This document shows positions 1 to 6,767 of a stretch of 27,827 bases of DNA, piece by piece. Source of the stretch: a virus; IMG/VR virus record IMGVR_UViG_3300037150_000095, positions 1 to 27,827 of that record. One strand, 5' to 3'. Every line of letters starts with the position of its first letter. The first letter of the stretch is position 1. The notes under the pieces were generated by a model. That model was not told the DNA's origin. It did no database searches and worked only from the letters and a program-made list of their open reading frames with translations. A program made the position numbers and the translations under genes.

Positions 1-1047
1 TGAGGCTTCTGGCGCTCCACCGCGGGGAATACTGACGCCGACCGACCCTACTCCTTTGACGCCGGCGCGCACCTCAGTAGCCTCTGGCGACTGCTTCACC
101 CCGACACCGAACTTGCCCCCTGGAGTCGTCGCAGAGTAGCCTTCGTTTCCTGCGGCGTCGGTGGCCATCCCTTCCTTGATCCCGAGGAACCCTCCGAGGA
201 CACTAGGAATAAAGAATCCGGCTGTCCGCACGAAGTTTTCGGCCTCAGGACTCACGTTGTAGTGGTGAGCCACGCCGCCACCGACTGACGACGCTGCCGC
301 TCCGGTTGCCACGGAGCCCACGATCTTTGCCATCGCCACCTTCGAGGCAAGGTCGCCAGCTATAGCCCTCTGGAAGATCGCGCCCACCTCGGGTGCGCCA
401 AGCACCATAGCAACCTGCCCGCCGCCAGCAATAGTCTGCGTGAGTCCTACGAGAGCCTGTTTCTTCGCCTGGGCGAGTTTGGCTTGGTCGACAGGACGGT
501 TATCCATCGAGGCCTGCGGTGCGCCAGAAGCTTCGTATGAGGCAGCGGCACCTACAAGGTTGCCCACGCCGGAAGCGGCCGTCTTCGCGCCTGTGACGCC
601 TCCAACGTCCTGCGCGGCCTGGAGTTCATCTGTCGTGCTCAGTCCTGTCGGTCCAACGCTTGCAGCCCACTGCTTCATAGGAGCGCTGTTCCAAGCGGCG
701 TCTTGACCTTCAGGATCATCCGAGTCCTTCTGGACAAGTGGGTCTTCGCTGGTCACCATGAGGGGGTTATTGCTCTCAGGCACCATCCTCACAGGGGGAT
801 GGACTGTTGTCTGAGGGAGCGGAGCTACTGATCCTGCGGGGGTTCCTTGGGGAAGCGGAGCGCCGGACTGTCGCATACCTACCGGAGGTCCAGATGCTCC
901 AACCGACACCGCATACGGGTTGACCGGGCCCTGCTGATTGCCGCCCGAGACCTCGCTGGGGTCAAGAGAGACGGGCGCAGGACTAGCGCCTCCTGCCGGA
1001 GCCTGTGAAGTCTCATCCGGCTGTAGGACGACTGCGCTATCTGGCAT
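1..1047 (-). CDS. Partial internal virion / structural protein, C-terminus beyond the window
   Basis: The frame is open from ATG at 1047 to the left edge (349 codons, no stop), so only the N-terminal part is seen. The start is supported by GAGG about eight bases upstream. Residues 1 to about 130 are rich in Pro, Gly, Gln and Ser and probably disordered. From about residue 150 the sequence is Ala/Gly-rich with amphipathic stretches such as VAMVLGAPEVGAIFQRAI and a hydrophobic segment GFFIPSVLGGFLGIKEGM. This composition and the position after the tail genes suggest a protein packaged in the virion or ejected with DNA. I do not recognise a family. It begins 14 bases after the preceding gene ends, consistent with one operon. 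Two copies of the dispersed CAGGAC-type motif lie inside it. Confidence 0.7.
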   Translation of the reverse strand, partial: MPDSAVVLQPDETSQAPAGGASPAPVSLDPSEVSGGNQQGPVNPYAVSVGASGPPVGMRQSGAPLPQGTPAGSVAPLPQTTVHPPVRMVPESNNPLMVTSEDPLVQKDSDDPEGQDAAWNSAPMKQWAASVGPTGLSTTDELQAAQDVGGVTGAKTAASGVGNLVGAAASYEASGAPQASMDNRPVDQAKLAQAKKQALVGLTQTIAGGGQVAMVLGAPEVGAIFQRAIAGDLASKVAMAKIVGSVATGAAASSVGGGVAHHYNVSPEAENFVRTAGFFIPSVLGGFLGIKEGMATDAAGNEGYSATTPGGKFGVGVKQSPEATEVRAGVKGVGSVGVSIPRGGAPEAS

Positions 1048-1060
1048 TGTTGATCCTCAT

Positions 1061-1644
1061 CTATTGCGCCCTTCCAGTCTTCAGGTAATTCTGCATTTTG
1101 CTCAAAATCTGGATCTGCCGCGGGGAATACATAGTGTTTCCTGATTCAGCCTGTCCCTTCTTCCCCTCTCCTTCGTTGGCGATCCATCCCCTGATATAAG
1201 CATCATACGTCGGACCATTCCGATCTTTAGAGCCGTTCACGTCCTCCCACCACGTCTTACCCTGCTGTTGCCGCTGTAGTTCTTGGGGCGTAAAGCTCTG
1301 CATGAACTGGCTGCGAAGATCGTTCCAGTAAGGATCGCGGACCATACCGTGCATCAAGTCTCCATAAACGGCCTGCTTCAAAGCGATCGGATTATTCTTT
1401 AGATTGTTGCTGTAAATTTCTAGAGATGTCTTGCCTGGGGTTGGCGATGGGAAGTCGGCAGTTCCCGTATCATTCGGCGACCAGAATTCTAACTCCCCGC
1501 GCTCCTTAGCTCCGCGCTGTGCGCGCTGGCCGTTGGCGAACACGACAGAGGTATCGCTAGGATTGAAGTTCTTGGCTAGTCCGGGGTTCTCGGCTAGAAC
1601 CTGATGAAGAACGGAGGCGGGAGCAGCTTTAGGTTGGCCGCTCC
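1061..1644 (-). CDS. Downstream frame of a probable -1 frameshift product (C-terminal extension)
   Basis: A canonical initiation codon appears only at GTG 1543, which has no visible ribosome binding site. The same frame is open with protein-like sequence (KAAPASVLHQVLAENPGLAK, then NFNPSDTSVVFANGQ) right up to the stop codon of the preceding gene. Together with the slippery site and hairpin at 1619-1657, I read this as the C-terminal extension of the 1645-3123 protein: about 196 residues added by -1 frameshifting, total about 687. The segment contains polar helices (YWNDLRSQFMQSF, TPQELQRQQQGKTWWEDV) and no membrane segment, and is probably a virion component. The alternative is independent translation from GTG 1543 (160 residues) or a one-base error in the sequence. 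Confidence 0.6.
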
Positions 1645-1657
1645 CTACCGAGGGTTT
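1619..1657 (-). promoter_or_regulatory. Candidate -1 programmed ribosomal frameshift signal
   Basis: On the coding strand the zero frame reads CCA AAC CCT CGG TAG, so A-AAC-CCT (1657-1651) has the X-XXY-YYZ form. After a five-base spacer comes a 9-bp hairpin, GGGAGCGGC (1645-1637) with GCTGCTCCC (1627-1619), one G-T pair and a 9-base loop. A -1 slip reads AAA CCC TCG GTA GGG and enters the open downstream frame, bypassing the TAG at 1647-1645. The spacer length and stem position are typical of known bacterial frameshift sites. The heptamer itself, with C in the YYY position, is not one of the classical efficient ones. Confidence 0.6.
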
Positions 1658-3123
1658 GGCGGTCCCGAGCCGCCTCCGTAGTTTACTTGTGGCTTGCCAT
1701 TCGCGTCGAATCCTGTCACGACCCCTGGACGGCCATTGACAACGACGTGAGTGTTTACCGTTACGGTAGCACCACTCTTGGCCTTATAGACAGGCTGCTG
1801 GGGTTGGGCTGCGGCTGGGGGAGCGCTCTGCGGGTTGCGCGAGAAGCGGTTCGTCACCGTGTTGCCTTGCGGGTCCACCATCGTTCCAGACTTCCGCATC
1901 ACCGGGTTGGCGTTCAAGTCGGTCCTGAACTTCTCCAGCCTGTCATTGAATTGCTGCTGCGTTACGGCGCTTCCGTTCTTGTCATACAGTCCGGCTTTGA
2001 CGGGAACTCCGTCCACAGTGGTGTCTGCTTCCTGTCGAGTCAGGGAGTCGATGTAAGCCTGCTTGTTCTGCATATTCTGAGCGATGATCTCGCTCGGGCC
2101 AGCCTGACCAGCCGCCCCGGCTGGGAGTCTTGCCGACCCATCTGGGTTCTCGAGGATGCTGATGTTCGTGTGGACCGCTGGAGTCACCTTCCCGCCGCTG
2201 GCTACGATCGCGCGCTGCTCAGGAGTCAGCTTCACCCCGGAAGCCTCCAGCGCCTTGAGCGTCTTCACGCCGGCATTCGCTTTCGCGGTTGCTACATTGT
2301 CCGGGTTCTTCTCCCAGTTCGCCAGCCACTTATCAGGGGGTGGAACACCCTTCACAGTCCTGCCATCGGCTGTCGTCCCAGTCCCGCCAGCGTAGGGGTT
2401 CGCAGGATCATCAGGAGTAAACGACGTAATCGCATTATTACGTGCATCGGCCTGAGCCTTGTAATTTTCCGCTCTGGCCGCGTCCTGCTGCCCTCGAATC
2501 TGATTCGAGTAGTTCGTCTCGGCCAGCCGGTTCGCCTGCTCTGTGTTGACGTTGGCGTTACGAGTTGCCGCGTCTGTCGCTGCGTCAGCGGATAGTCGGG
2601 CTTGGATCGGCGCTTCCTGTGTTGCCCACTGTCTCTGGGCATTGACGCGGGGTTGATTCATCACGTCTTCCGCTGTCTGTATTCCCCTGCGGACATTGAG
2701 AGTTCCAATGCCAGCAAGGATTGCGCCTGCCTTCCGCCATCCACTCGGCTTTACATCCTGCTGGGATTCAGCCGTCTTCTGTGCGGTCATTGCTGCCGTG
2801 TCCGCAGAGTGATCGGCATACGCTTTGGGTGCGGCAAGCGTGGGAGCCGCGACGGGCGTCATGTACGCCTTGGTGTCGGCGGATACAGGCGTGTCGTTTC
2901 CATCCGGCGCGGATGCTCCTGAAAATTCCCCCGTGCCTTCGTCTGCTTCGGCAGGAGTCAGATAGGACTGAGCGGAACTGTCTACTGTGCCCTGTGGCTG
3001 CGCGGGAGCAGGATTCTCGTCGGGCGCGCCTTCGTCGTCGTCTCCAGTCAAGGAGCCGGCCAGCCGCATGCCGGGACTCTCATCATCGTCTTCATCCGGC
3101 GCGTTGCTGAACACTCCCGCCAT
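1645..3123 (-). CDS. Internal virion-type protein, frameshifted C-terminus
   Basis: A 492-residue protein with no recognised family. Its N-terminus is acidic and disordered (residues 1-90, with DEDDDESP and GDDDEGAPDEN). A short hydrophobic turn follows (GWRKAGAILAGIGTLNVRRG, about 127-146). Next comes a long Ala/Asn/Gln-rich helical region (about 150-235), then a Lys/Ala-rich part and a final small beta-like segment (SGATVTVNTHVVVNGRPGVV). Long Ala/Gln helices are usual in podovirus internal core or ejection proteins. The start ATG has GGGAG eight bases upstream. It ends in a Gly/Pro linker at a frameshift signal that would append the frame 1061-1644. It sits 12 bases after the 3136-3693 gene. 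Confidence 0.7.
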   Translation of the reverse strand: MAGVFSNAPDEDDDESPGMRLAGSLTGDDDEGAPDENPAPAQPQGTVDSSAQSYLTPAEADEGTGEFSGASAPDGNDTPVSADTKAYMTPVAAPTLAAPKAYADHSADTAAMTAQKTAESQQDVKPSGWRKAGAILAGIGTLNVRRGIQTAEDVMNQPRVNAQRQWATQEAPIQARLSADAATDAATRNANVNTEQANRLAETNYSNQIRGQQDAARAENYKAQADARNNAITSFTPDDPANPYAGGTGTTADGRTVKGVPPPDKWLANWEKNPDNVATAKANAGVKTLKALEASGVKLTPEQRAIVASGGKVTPAVHTNISILENPDGSARLPAGAAGQAGPSEIIAQNMQNKQAYIDSLTRQEADTTVDGVPVKAGLYDKNGSAVTQQQFNDRLEKFRTDLNANPVMRKSGTMVDPQGNTVTNRFSRNPQSAPPAAAQPQQPVYKAKSGATVTVNTHVVVNGRPGVVTGFDANGKPQVNYGGGSGPPNPR

Positions 3124-3135
3124 GCCGACAGCTCC

Positions 3136-3693
3136 CTAACTATTAGACCCAGCTACTTTGATCCCCGTGTCGATCATTTCATCGTTCTGATCGGTCTCAG
3201 TGTTCGCTCCGCTCTGCGCGGTACCGAGGGTGCTGTCTTGCCCACTCAGAGACGTGCCGTAAAGTCCTGCCTCTTGGCTTGATCCTGTCGCCTCATCGCC
3301 AAGCAGTTTGTCCTGCTGCTGAAGCCACGTATTCTCGTTGGAAGTGTCGCGTCCTGCGTTGTACGAGGTCAGATCACGCTGACCTTGACGCGCGCTCGAT
3401 GCAACCGTATTGGCCAGAGCTGCGGTGTTGGTCCCCGTCTTGGCGACCGTGCTCCCCAACTGCTGCCTCTCCGCAGTGTTGGCAGAATTCATCGCGCCGG
3501 AGGTTTCGAGGTTTTGCTGAGTGAGGTAGTCCTTCGACTCAAACGGATTTCCCGCTGCCAGAGTCGAATTGACGTTCGAGAGGTAGGTGCCAATGTCACC
3601 CGACGCTGCACCGAAAGAACTGGCGGCATTGCTGGCGTCTGTAGACGCGGCTGCATTGGCTACCTGCGCTTGGTTCCCGGCTGCGTTACTCAT
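3136..3693 (-). CDS. Small Ala/Ser/Asn-rich virion-associated protein
   Basis: This 185-residue protein is very rich in Ala, Ser, Asn, Thr and Gln and almost free of aromatic residues. It is predicted mostly helical and soluble, with repeated stretches such as SSFGAASGDIGTYLSNVNST. There is no signal peptide or membrane segment. The composition matches ejection or internal virion proteins of podoviruses, and it heads the group of such genes running to the left edge. The start ATG at 3693 has a GGGAG site. The promoter-like box TGATACTCT lies 22 bases upstream at 3715-3723, so it may begin a transcript that includes the internal virion proteins. The family is not recognised. Confidence 0.65.
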   Translation of the reverse strand: MSNAAGNQAQVANAAASTDASNAASSFGAASGDIGTYLSNVNSTLAAGNPFESKDYLTQQNLETSGAMNSANTAERQQLGSTVAKTGTNTAALANTVASSARQGQRDLTSYNAGRDTSNENTWLQQQDKLLGDEATGSSQEAGLYGTSLSGQDSTLGTAQSGANTETDQNDEMIDTGIKVAGSNS

Positions 3694-3706
3694 AGGACTC
3701 CCATCA

Positions 3707-3727
3707 CGAGAGGCAGAGTATCACGCA
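3707..3727 (-). promoter_or_regulatory. Promoter-like box TGATACTCTGCC, copy 1
   Basis: Reading the minus strand, TGATACTCTGCCTCTCGTGA begins at 3723, just ahead of the gene starting at 3693. It is nearly identical to the copies at 22332 and 10905. GATACT could serve as a -10 hexamer, giving a leader of about 17 bases. No good -35 sequence is seen. Confidence 0.5.
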
Positions 3728-3737
3728 ACCCCTAGAT

Positions 3738-4178
3738 TTATAAGTCGCGGGTCCAGCGGGAGAACGTGTCGTCTTCACACTCGAATCCGAGGTATTCGAG
3801 AACGTATGCCATCTTCTCTTTCAGGCTCTTTCGAGTCCTGATGGTCGCCGTCTTGAACCCCATCCCGCGCAGCCATGTGTAGAGGTCGGATTCAAGTCCC
3901 GCCGTCTCCACCAAGGCTGTCGACGAGCAGCCGATCTTCACCACCTCGACCTGAGCTTCGAGGTATAACGCATCTACTACCTGCCCGGTATCGTCCTCAG
4001 CCACCAAAGCGAGCAATACGGGGCGCTCGAACAGGGCAGGACTCTTCTGCTTCTCGTCCAGTAACCGCTCAGATGCTTCTTTGATCCTGTCGATGGCTGG
4101 CTGGTCTTCTGGAAGGGCGAGCCGCCACGTCAAGTCCCCAGTGGTACGTCGGTAATCTTTCCAAAAATTTGCATCCAT
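3738..4178 (-). CDS. GNAT-fold protein, T7 gp13-like candidate
   Basis: The product is 146 residues from ATG 4178 (GGGG about nine bases upstream). A TTG at 4199 is a less likely start. The sequence follows a GNAT acetyltransferase outline: an N-terminal helix after the first strand (LALPEDQPAIDRIKEASE), a central beta pair (VLLALVAEDDTGQVVDALYL) and a C-terminal strand-helix-strand (FKTATIRTRKSLKEKMAYVL). The acetyl-CoA loop motif R/Q-x-x-G-x-G/A is not clear, so activity is doubtful. T7 gp13 and relatives are GNAT-fold proteins of about 140 residues encoded next to the internal virion proteins, which matches length and place. The role is likely virion assembly rather than metabolism. Confidence 0.5.
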   Translation of the reverse strand: MDANFWKDYRRTTGDLTWRLALPEDQPAIDRIKEASERLLDEKQKSPALFERPVLLALVAEDDTGQVVDALYLEAQVEVVKIGCSSTALVETAGLESDLYTWLRGMGFKTATIRTRKSLKEKMAYVLEYLGFECEDDTFSRWTRDL

Positions 4179-4195
4179 TAGTTTTACCCCACGAA

Positions 4196-4762
4196 TCAAT
4201 GTACTATCGCAAGAACGTCGGGATCAGATCCGCTGCGATAGATTGCGCCGGCAAGCAGTCCACCAGCAATCGCCGCGGCATTGTTCACGTAGATGGGCGG
4301 TAACGTTGAAAGGAAGACTGCCCCTAATGTAGCCATTCCAGCGCTGTAGTTGCCGCTTGCGTCTCGCGCGATGATGGTGGAGGCTGTGTCGGCGCTGGTC
4401 GCATCTGTGGCGATCGTAACCGGGGCGGTCCCGTTGAAGGAGGTTCCAGTAAGGTGCGTCCCAAAGGTGAGCGTGTTGATGATTGCAGGAGAATAAGCCT
4501 GGACATTCACTGAGGCGCTGGCGAACACCGTGGTAGGTCCAGATGTAACCGTGGCAGTCGCAACATGCAGACCCGTCTGGGCTGGAGCGGTGTAGACTCC
4601 CGCGACGATGGTTCCCACTGTGGAGTTGCCTCCGACTACCCCATCGACAGACCAAACGACAGAGCCAGATATGCCGGATAGGGTAGCCGTGAAGGTCTGC
4701 GACCCGAGGCCGACCATGACCACTTGTGTAGGGTTGATCGCGATTGTGGCGGGGATGCTCAT
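4196..4762 (-). CDS. Tail-fibre-like protein with Ig-like domain
   Basis: A 188-residue protein. Residues about 5-90 form a bacterial Ig-like domain (TFTATLSGISGSVVWSVDGV, then GNSTVGTIVAGVYTAPAQTG, then HVATATVTSGPT). This style is common in acidobacterial surface proteins. Residues about 100-145 carry the phage fibre signature LTGTSFNGTAPVTIATDATS followed by ADTASTIIARDASGNYSAG, as in many tail-fibre repeats. No signal peptide is present, as expected for a virion protein. It starts three bases after the stop of the larger fibre-like gene upstream and overlaps the next frame, so the two are probably co-translated. Likely part of the host-recognition apparatus. Confidence 0.65.
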   Translation of the reverse strand: MSIPATIAINPTQVVMVGLGSQTFTATLSGISGSVVWSVDGVVGGNSTVGTIVAGVYTAPAQTGLHVATATVTSGPTTVFASASVNVQAYSPAIINTLTFGTHLTGTSFNGTAPVTIATDATSADTASTIIARDASGNYSAGMATLGAVFLSTLPPIYVNNAAAIAGGLLAGAIYRSGSDPDVLAIVH

Positions 4763-4765
4763 ACT

Positions 4766-6292
4766 CTATCCATTGACCCAGCAGAACGCAAACCAGTTGA
4801 CGGCGCCACTCCAGCTATTTCCTGAGCCGTCAATGTAGATCAGCGTGCAGGTAGTTCCCGATATGTTGCAGTTGGCTACGCAGTGCATCACATTGCTTCC
4901 GCTGCCCACCTGACTGTTCGGACTCGCAATGGCGCACATCTGATTTGAGTTGAATCCTGCGGGCAATCCGAAACTGGAGCCGGATGCCGCTACCGCCCCA
5001 GCTCCGAACGCGATCTTGTTTCCGTCCGCAAGATTGATAATCAGGAACTCGCCATTCGTCACCGTCTCCGTGATGAGTCCAGGCGTCCACGCAACAGCCA
5101 GCCAGTTCCCCACACCAGCCCAGGTATCGCTCCCCGCGCTGAAATCGTCGTACTCGGCAGACATTGTGAGTCCTGTCAGGTAGCAATACTTGACCCCATG
5201 CGCGCCATTACCACTGCCTCCACCGCCTTGAATCGTGGGGATGATGAGCAGGTTCGACGCTGTGATCCAAGGAGTTTGCGTGGGAACGTAGATGTCATCC
5301 CCATCCGGAGTTTGCCCCGAGCCGAAAGCGATTTTCGCTCCTCCCGGCAGGGTGATGACCACCCATGACGATATGCCGTCCGAACTGTCGTATACGGTGG
5401 TGTTGTCTCCAGTGGGGTCGAAGGCGATCCCAAAGAAGTTCGCGTTTCCGCTGTATAAACTCTGGGGAAAGTTTCGGTCGCCATACTTCATGCTGATGAG
5501 CGCTGGGTAATCCAGCACCCCAGTCGCCACCAATGGTCCTGTCGGCTCCTGCAAGACGATCTCGCTGGTCGCAATGTTCGTCACCTGAGGAGGCTCGGTA
5601 TTGAATCCATTGGGCGTCACCAGAGAGAACATCGCAGAGGTGTAGAGGTTGTTCTGTGGAAGGCCAATTACATCGCCGTCTGCGCCGAATCCCTGCCCCA
5701 CCCCGATAGTCTCGTCTCCCGGCAGCGTGAAGACGGCCCACACCGCGTTTGCTTCAGCTTCGACGGTAATCTCTGAAATCGAGGTCCCTTGATTGATGTT
5801 CTTCCAAGTGTTGAAGTTCACACCATCGTAGGTTGAGCGGAATTGGAAGTACCAGCGTCCCGTCCCGAGTCCTGTCAGCGTCCAGTAAGTTTGCGACGAT
5901 CCAGTGTCGCCGCCGAAGGTCTGCGTGTTGGAGTTGACGTTGAACGCAGGACTCGTCGAAGCCCTGATCTGGTGATAGATCGATTTGACGGCTTGGAGGT
6001 TGGTTGTCGCTGTGGCTGCTTGTCCTGCTGCTGCCGCTTGGATGGAACTGATGGGCGACGTGGCTCCTGGGTTGACGATCTGGAGGATGTAGCTCTTTTC
6101 GAGCAGGCTTACCGTTCCTGTGGCTTGTGGAGGGACGGGGGCGCTGGAGTTCGGCGTCGTCGAAGACGCCAGAGTGCCTGTCACCGTCTGTGTCTCTACG
6201 GTCGCTTGAGAGATTTGATTCAGGACTTCCCGCAGGCTGGCGGAGTTCCCTTGAACGGCCGAGTCGATCTTCTGCTGTGAGATGTTTGCCAC
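4766..6292 (-). CDS. Fibre-like structural protein with three internal repeats
   Basis: A 508-residue protein from GTG 6292; an in-frame stop lies just upstream, and only a weak AGAG site is seen. Residues 1-115 are helical (QGNSASLREVLNQISQATVE; SIQAAAAGQAATATTNLQAV), probably a trimerising or attachment part. The rest is beta-rich. A motif with G-x-x-IA-x-G-x-G, often followed by DGD and a hydrophobic-Pro end, recurs at about 190-230 (ETIGVGQGFGADGDVIGLP), 315-355 (AKIAFGSGQTPDGDDIYVP) and 420-460 (NKIAFGAGAVAASGSSFGLP). This indicates triplication of a roughly 110-residue beta module. The module may bind host surface sugars, which is inference. It is the first protein gene after the tmRNA gene. 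Confidence 0.6.
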   Translation of the reverse strand: MANISQQKIDSAVQGNSASLREVLNQISQATVETQTVTGTLASSTTPNSSAPVPPQATGTVSLLEKSYILQIVNPGATSPISSIQAAAAGQAATATTNLQAVKSIYHQIRASTSPAFNVNSNTQTFGGDTGSSQTYWTLTGLGTGRWYFQFRSTYDGVNFNTWKNINQGTSISEITVEAEANAVWAVFTLPGDETIGVGQGFGADGDVIGLPQNNLYTSAMFSLVTPNGFNTEPPQVTNIATSEIVLQEPTGPLVATGVLDYPALISMKYGDRNFPQSLYSGNANFFGIAFDPTGDNTTVYDSSDGISSWVVITLPGGAKIAFGSGQTPDGDDIYVPTQTPWITASNLLIIPTIQGGGGSGNGAHGVKYCYLTGLTMSAEYDDFSAGSDTWAGVGNWLAVAWTPGLITETVTNGEFLIINLADGNKIAFGAGAVAASGSSFGLPAGFNSNQMCAIASPNSQVGSGSNVMHCVANCNISGTTCTLIYIDGSGNSWSGAVNWFAFCWVNG

Positions 6293-6310
6293 GACTCTAT
6301 TGAATCACAT

Positions 6311-6493
6311 GGCATTTTATGCCGCTTATTCTTTGACAAGGAAAGCGGCCTAACCTCGCTGTTTTGGTTTTTAGGCCGCAACAGGCAGTGCGAAGTTGTC
6401 TTCGGCACCTATGGTTTAGCTCTCGTTACGGTGAGCACCAGTCCCGGCACAGTCCATGAACCTTCAAACCCCCGTCGAAACCATGACAGGCCC
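6311..6493 (-). ncRNA. ssrA: tmRNA, coding piece of a permuted gene
   Basis: Starting at 6493 the minus strand reads GGGCCTG, then TCATGGTTTCGACGGG, the typical 5' end of tmRNA. GGGCCTG pairs over all seven positions (one G-U) with CAGGTCC at 6618-6612. A tag frame follows at 6406-6371: GCC GAA GAC AAC TTC GCA CTG CCT GTT GCG GCC TAA, encoding AEDNFALPVAA. The resume codon is preceded by TAGGT, comparable to TAGTC in E. coli. The stop lies in a 9-bp stem GCGGCCTAA/TTAGGCCGC (6379-6371 with 6353-6345), as expected for P5. The 3' boundary is approximate. The hydrophobic AA ending is the usual ClpXP degradation signal. Function: rescue of stalled ribosomes and tagging. Confidence 0.85.
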
Positions 6494-6607
6494 ACCGCAA
6501 CACTAGCAACCACCGTTTCTCTCACCGGATGCGTCAACCCAACCGAAAGCTACCTACTATCCTGAGAGGGATTCGGGTTCTCATCTCGGTCACGTAGTCT
6601 AGTGCTG
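6494..6607 (-). ncRNA. tmRNA intervening segment
   Basis: About 114 bases lie between the encoded 3' end of the acceptor piece (ACC at 6611-6609) and the first base of the coding piece (6493). In two-piece tmRNA genes this part is removed by processing. I see no reading frame of note. The base following ACC is G, so the terminal A of CCA is not encoded. Confidence 0.6.
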
Positions 6608-6660
6608 CGGTGGACCTGAGCAGAGTCGAACTGCTGTCCGAAGCGTTCTCTGATCCACTT
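6608..6660 (-). ncRNA. ssrA: tmRNA, acceptor piece of a permuted gene
   Basis: The minus strand holds a tmRNA-type 3' end lying upstream of the coding piece, which is the permuted order. The T-arm is AGCAG-TTCGACT-CTGCT (6635-6619), preceded by GGAC as in E. coli tmRNA and followed by acceptor strand CAGGTCC (6618-6612) and ACC. GAAC-G-CTTC (6648-6640) can pair with GAAGGTTC in the coding piece (6465-6458), forming the P2 stem. The 5' boundary is uncertain and could reach about 6700, where GGC-GAA-GCC and other small stems occur. Confidence 0.8.
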
Positions 6661-6749
6661 CATACCGTGCGTACTTTCGGGGCTAACCTCGCGGCTTCGC
6701 CTCCACCACCCGCTCTACATTGGAACGGGACACAACAGGACTCTAACAC

Positions 6750-6767
6750 AAAAACACTGATAGTGCT
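6750..6767 (-). terminator. Weak terminator-like hairpin after the nozzle candidate
   Basis: The minus strand reads AGCACT-ATC-AGTGTT followed by T-rich sequence, a 6-bp stem with one G-U pair and a tight three-base loop, overlapping the stop codon. It is weak and may be only partly effective. It could also mark the start of the RNA processed to tmRNA. Confidence 0.25.

Larger units (their letters stand above)
6293..6765 (-). other. 473-base stretch without a protein gene; holds the tmRNA gene
   Basis: Between the stop of the nozzle candidate and the GTG of the fibre-like gene there is no convincing reading frame. The stretch is occupied by a weak terminator-like hairpin (6750-6767), a CAGGACTC motif (6736-6743) and a two-part tmRNA (about 6660-6311). 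Confidence 0.8.

Noticed and set aside
1687-2595. 302-codon plus-strand frame and several other long plus-strand frames
   Set aside because: They lie opposite strongly protein-like minus-strand genes, have Arg/Cys-rich low-quality translations and lack ribosome sites.
6601-6660. Ordinary tRNA gene suggested by the T-arm
   Set aside because: No D-arm or anticodon arm and no matching 5' acceptor strand upstream; the matching strand lies downstream, which is the permuted tmRNA order.
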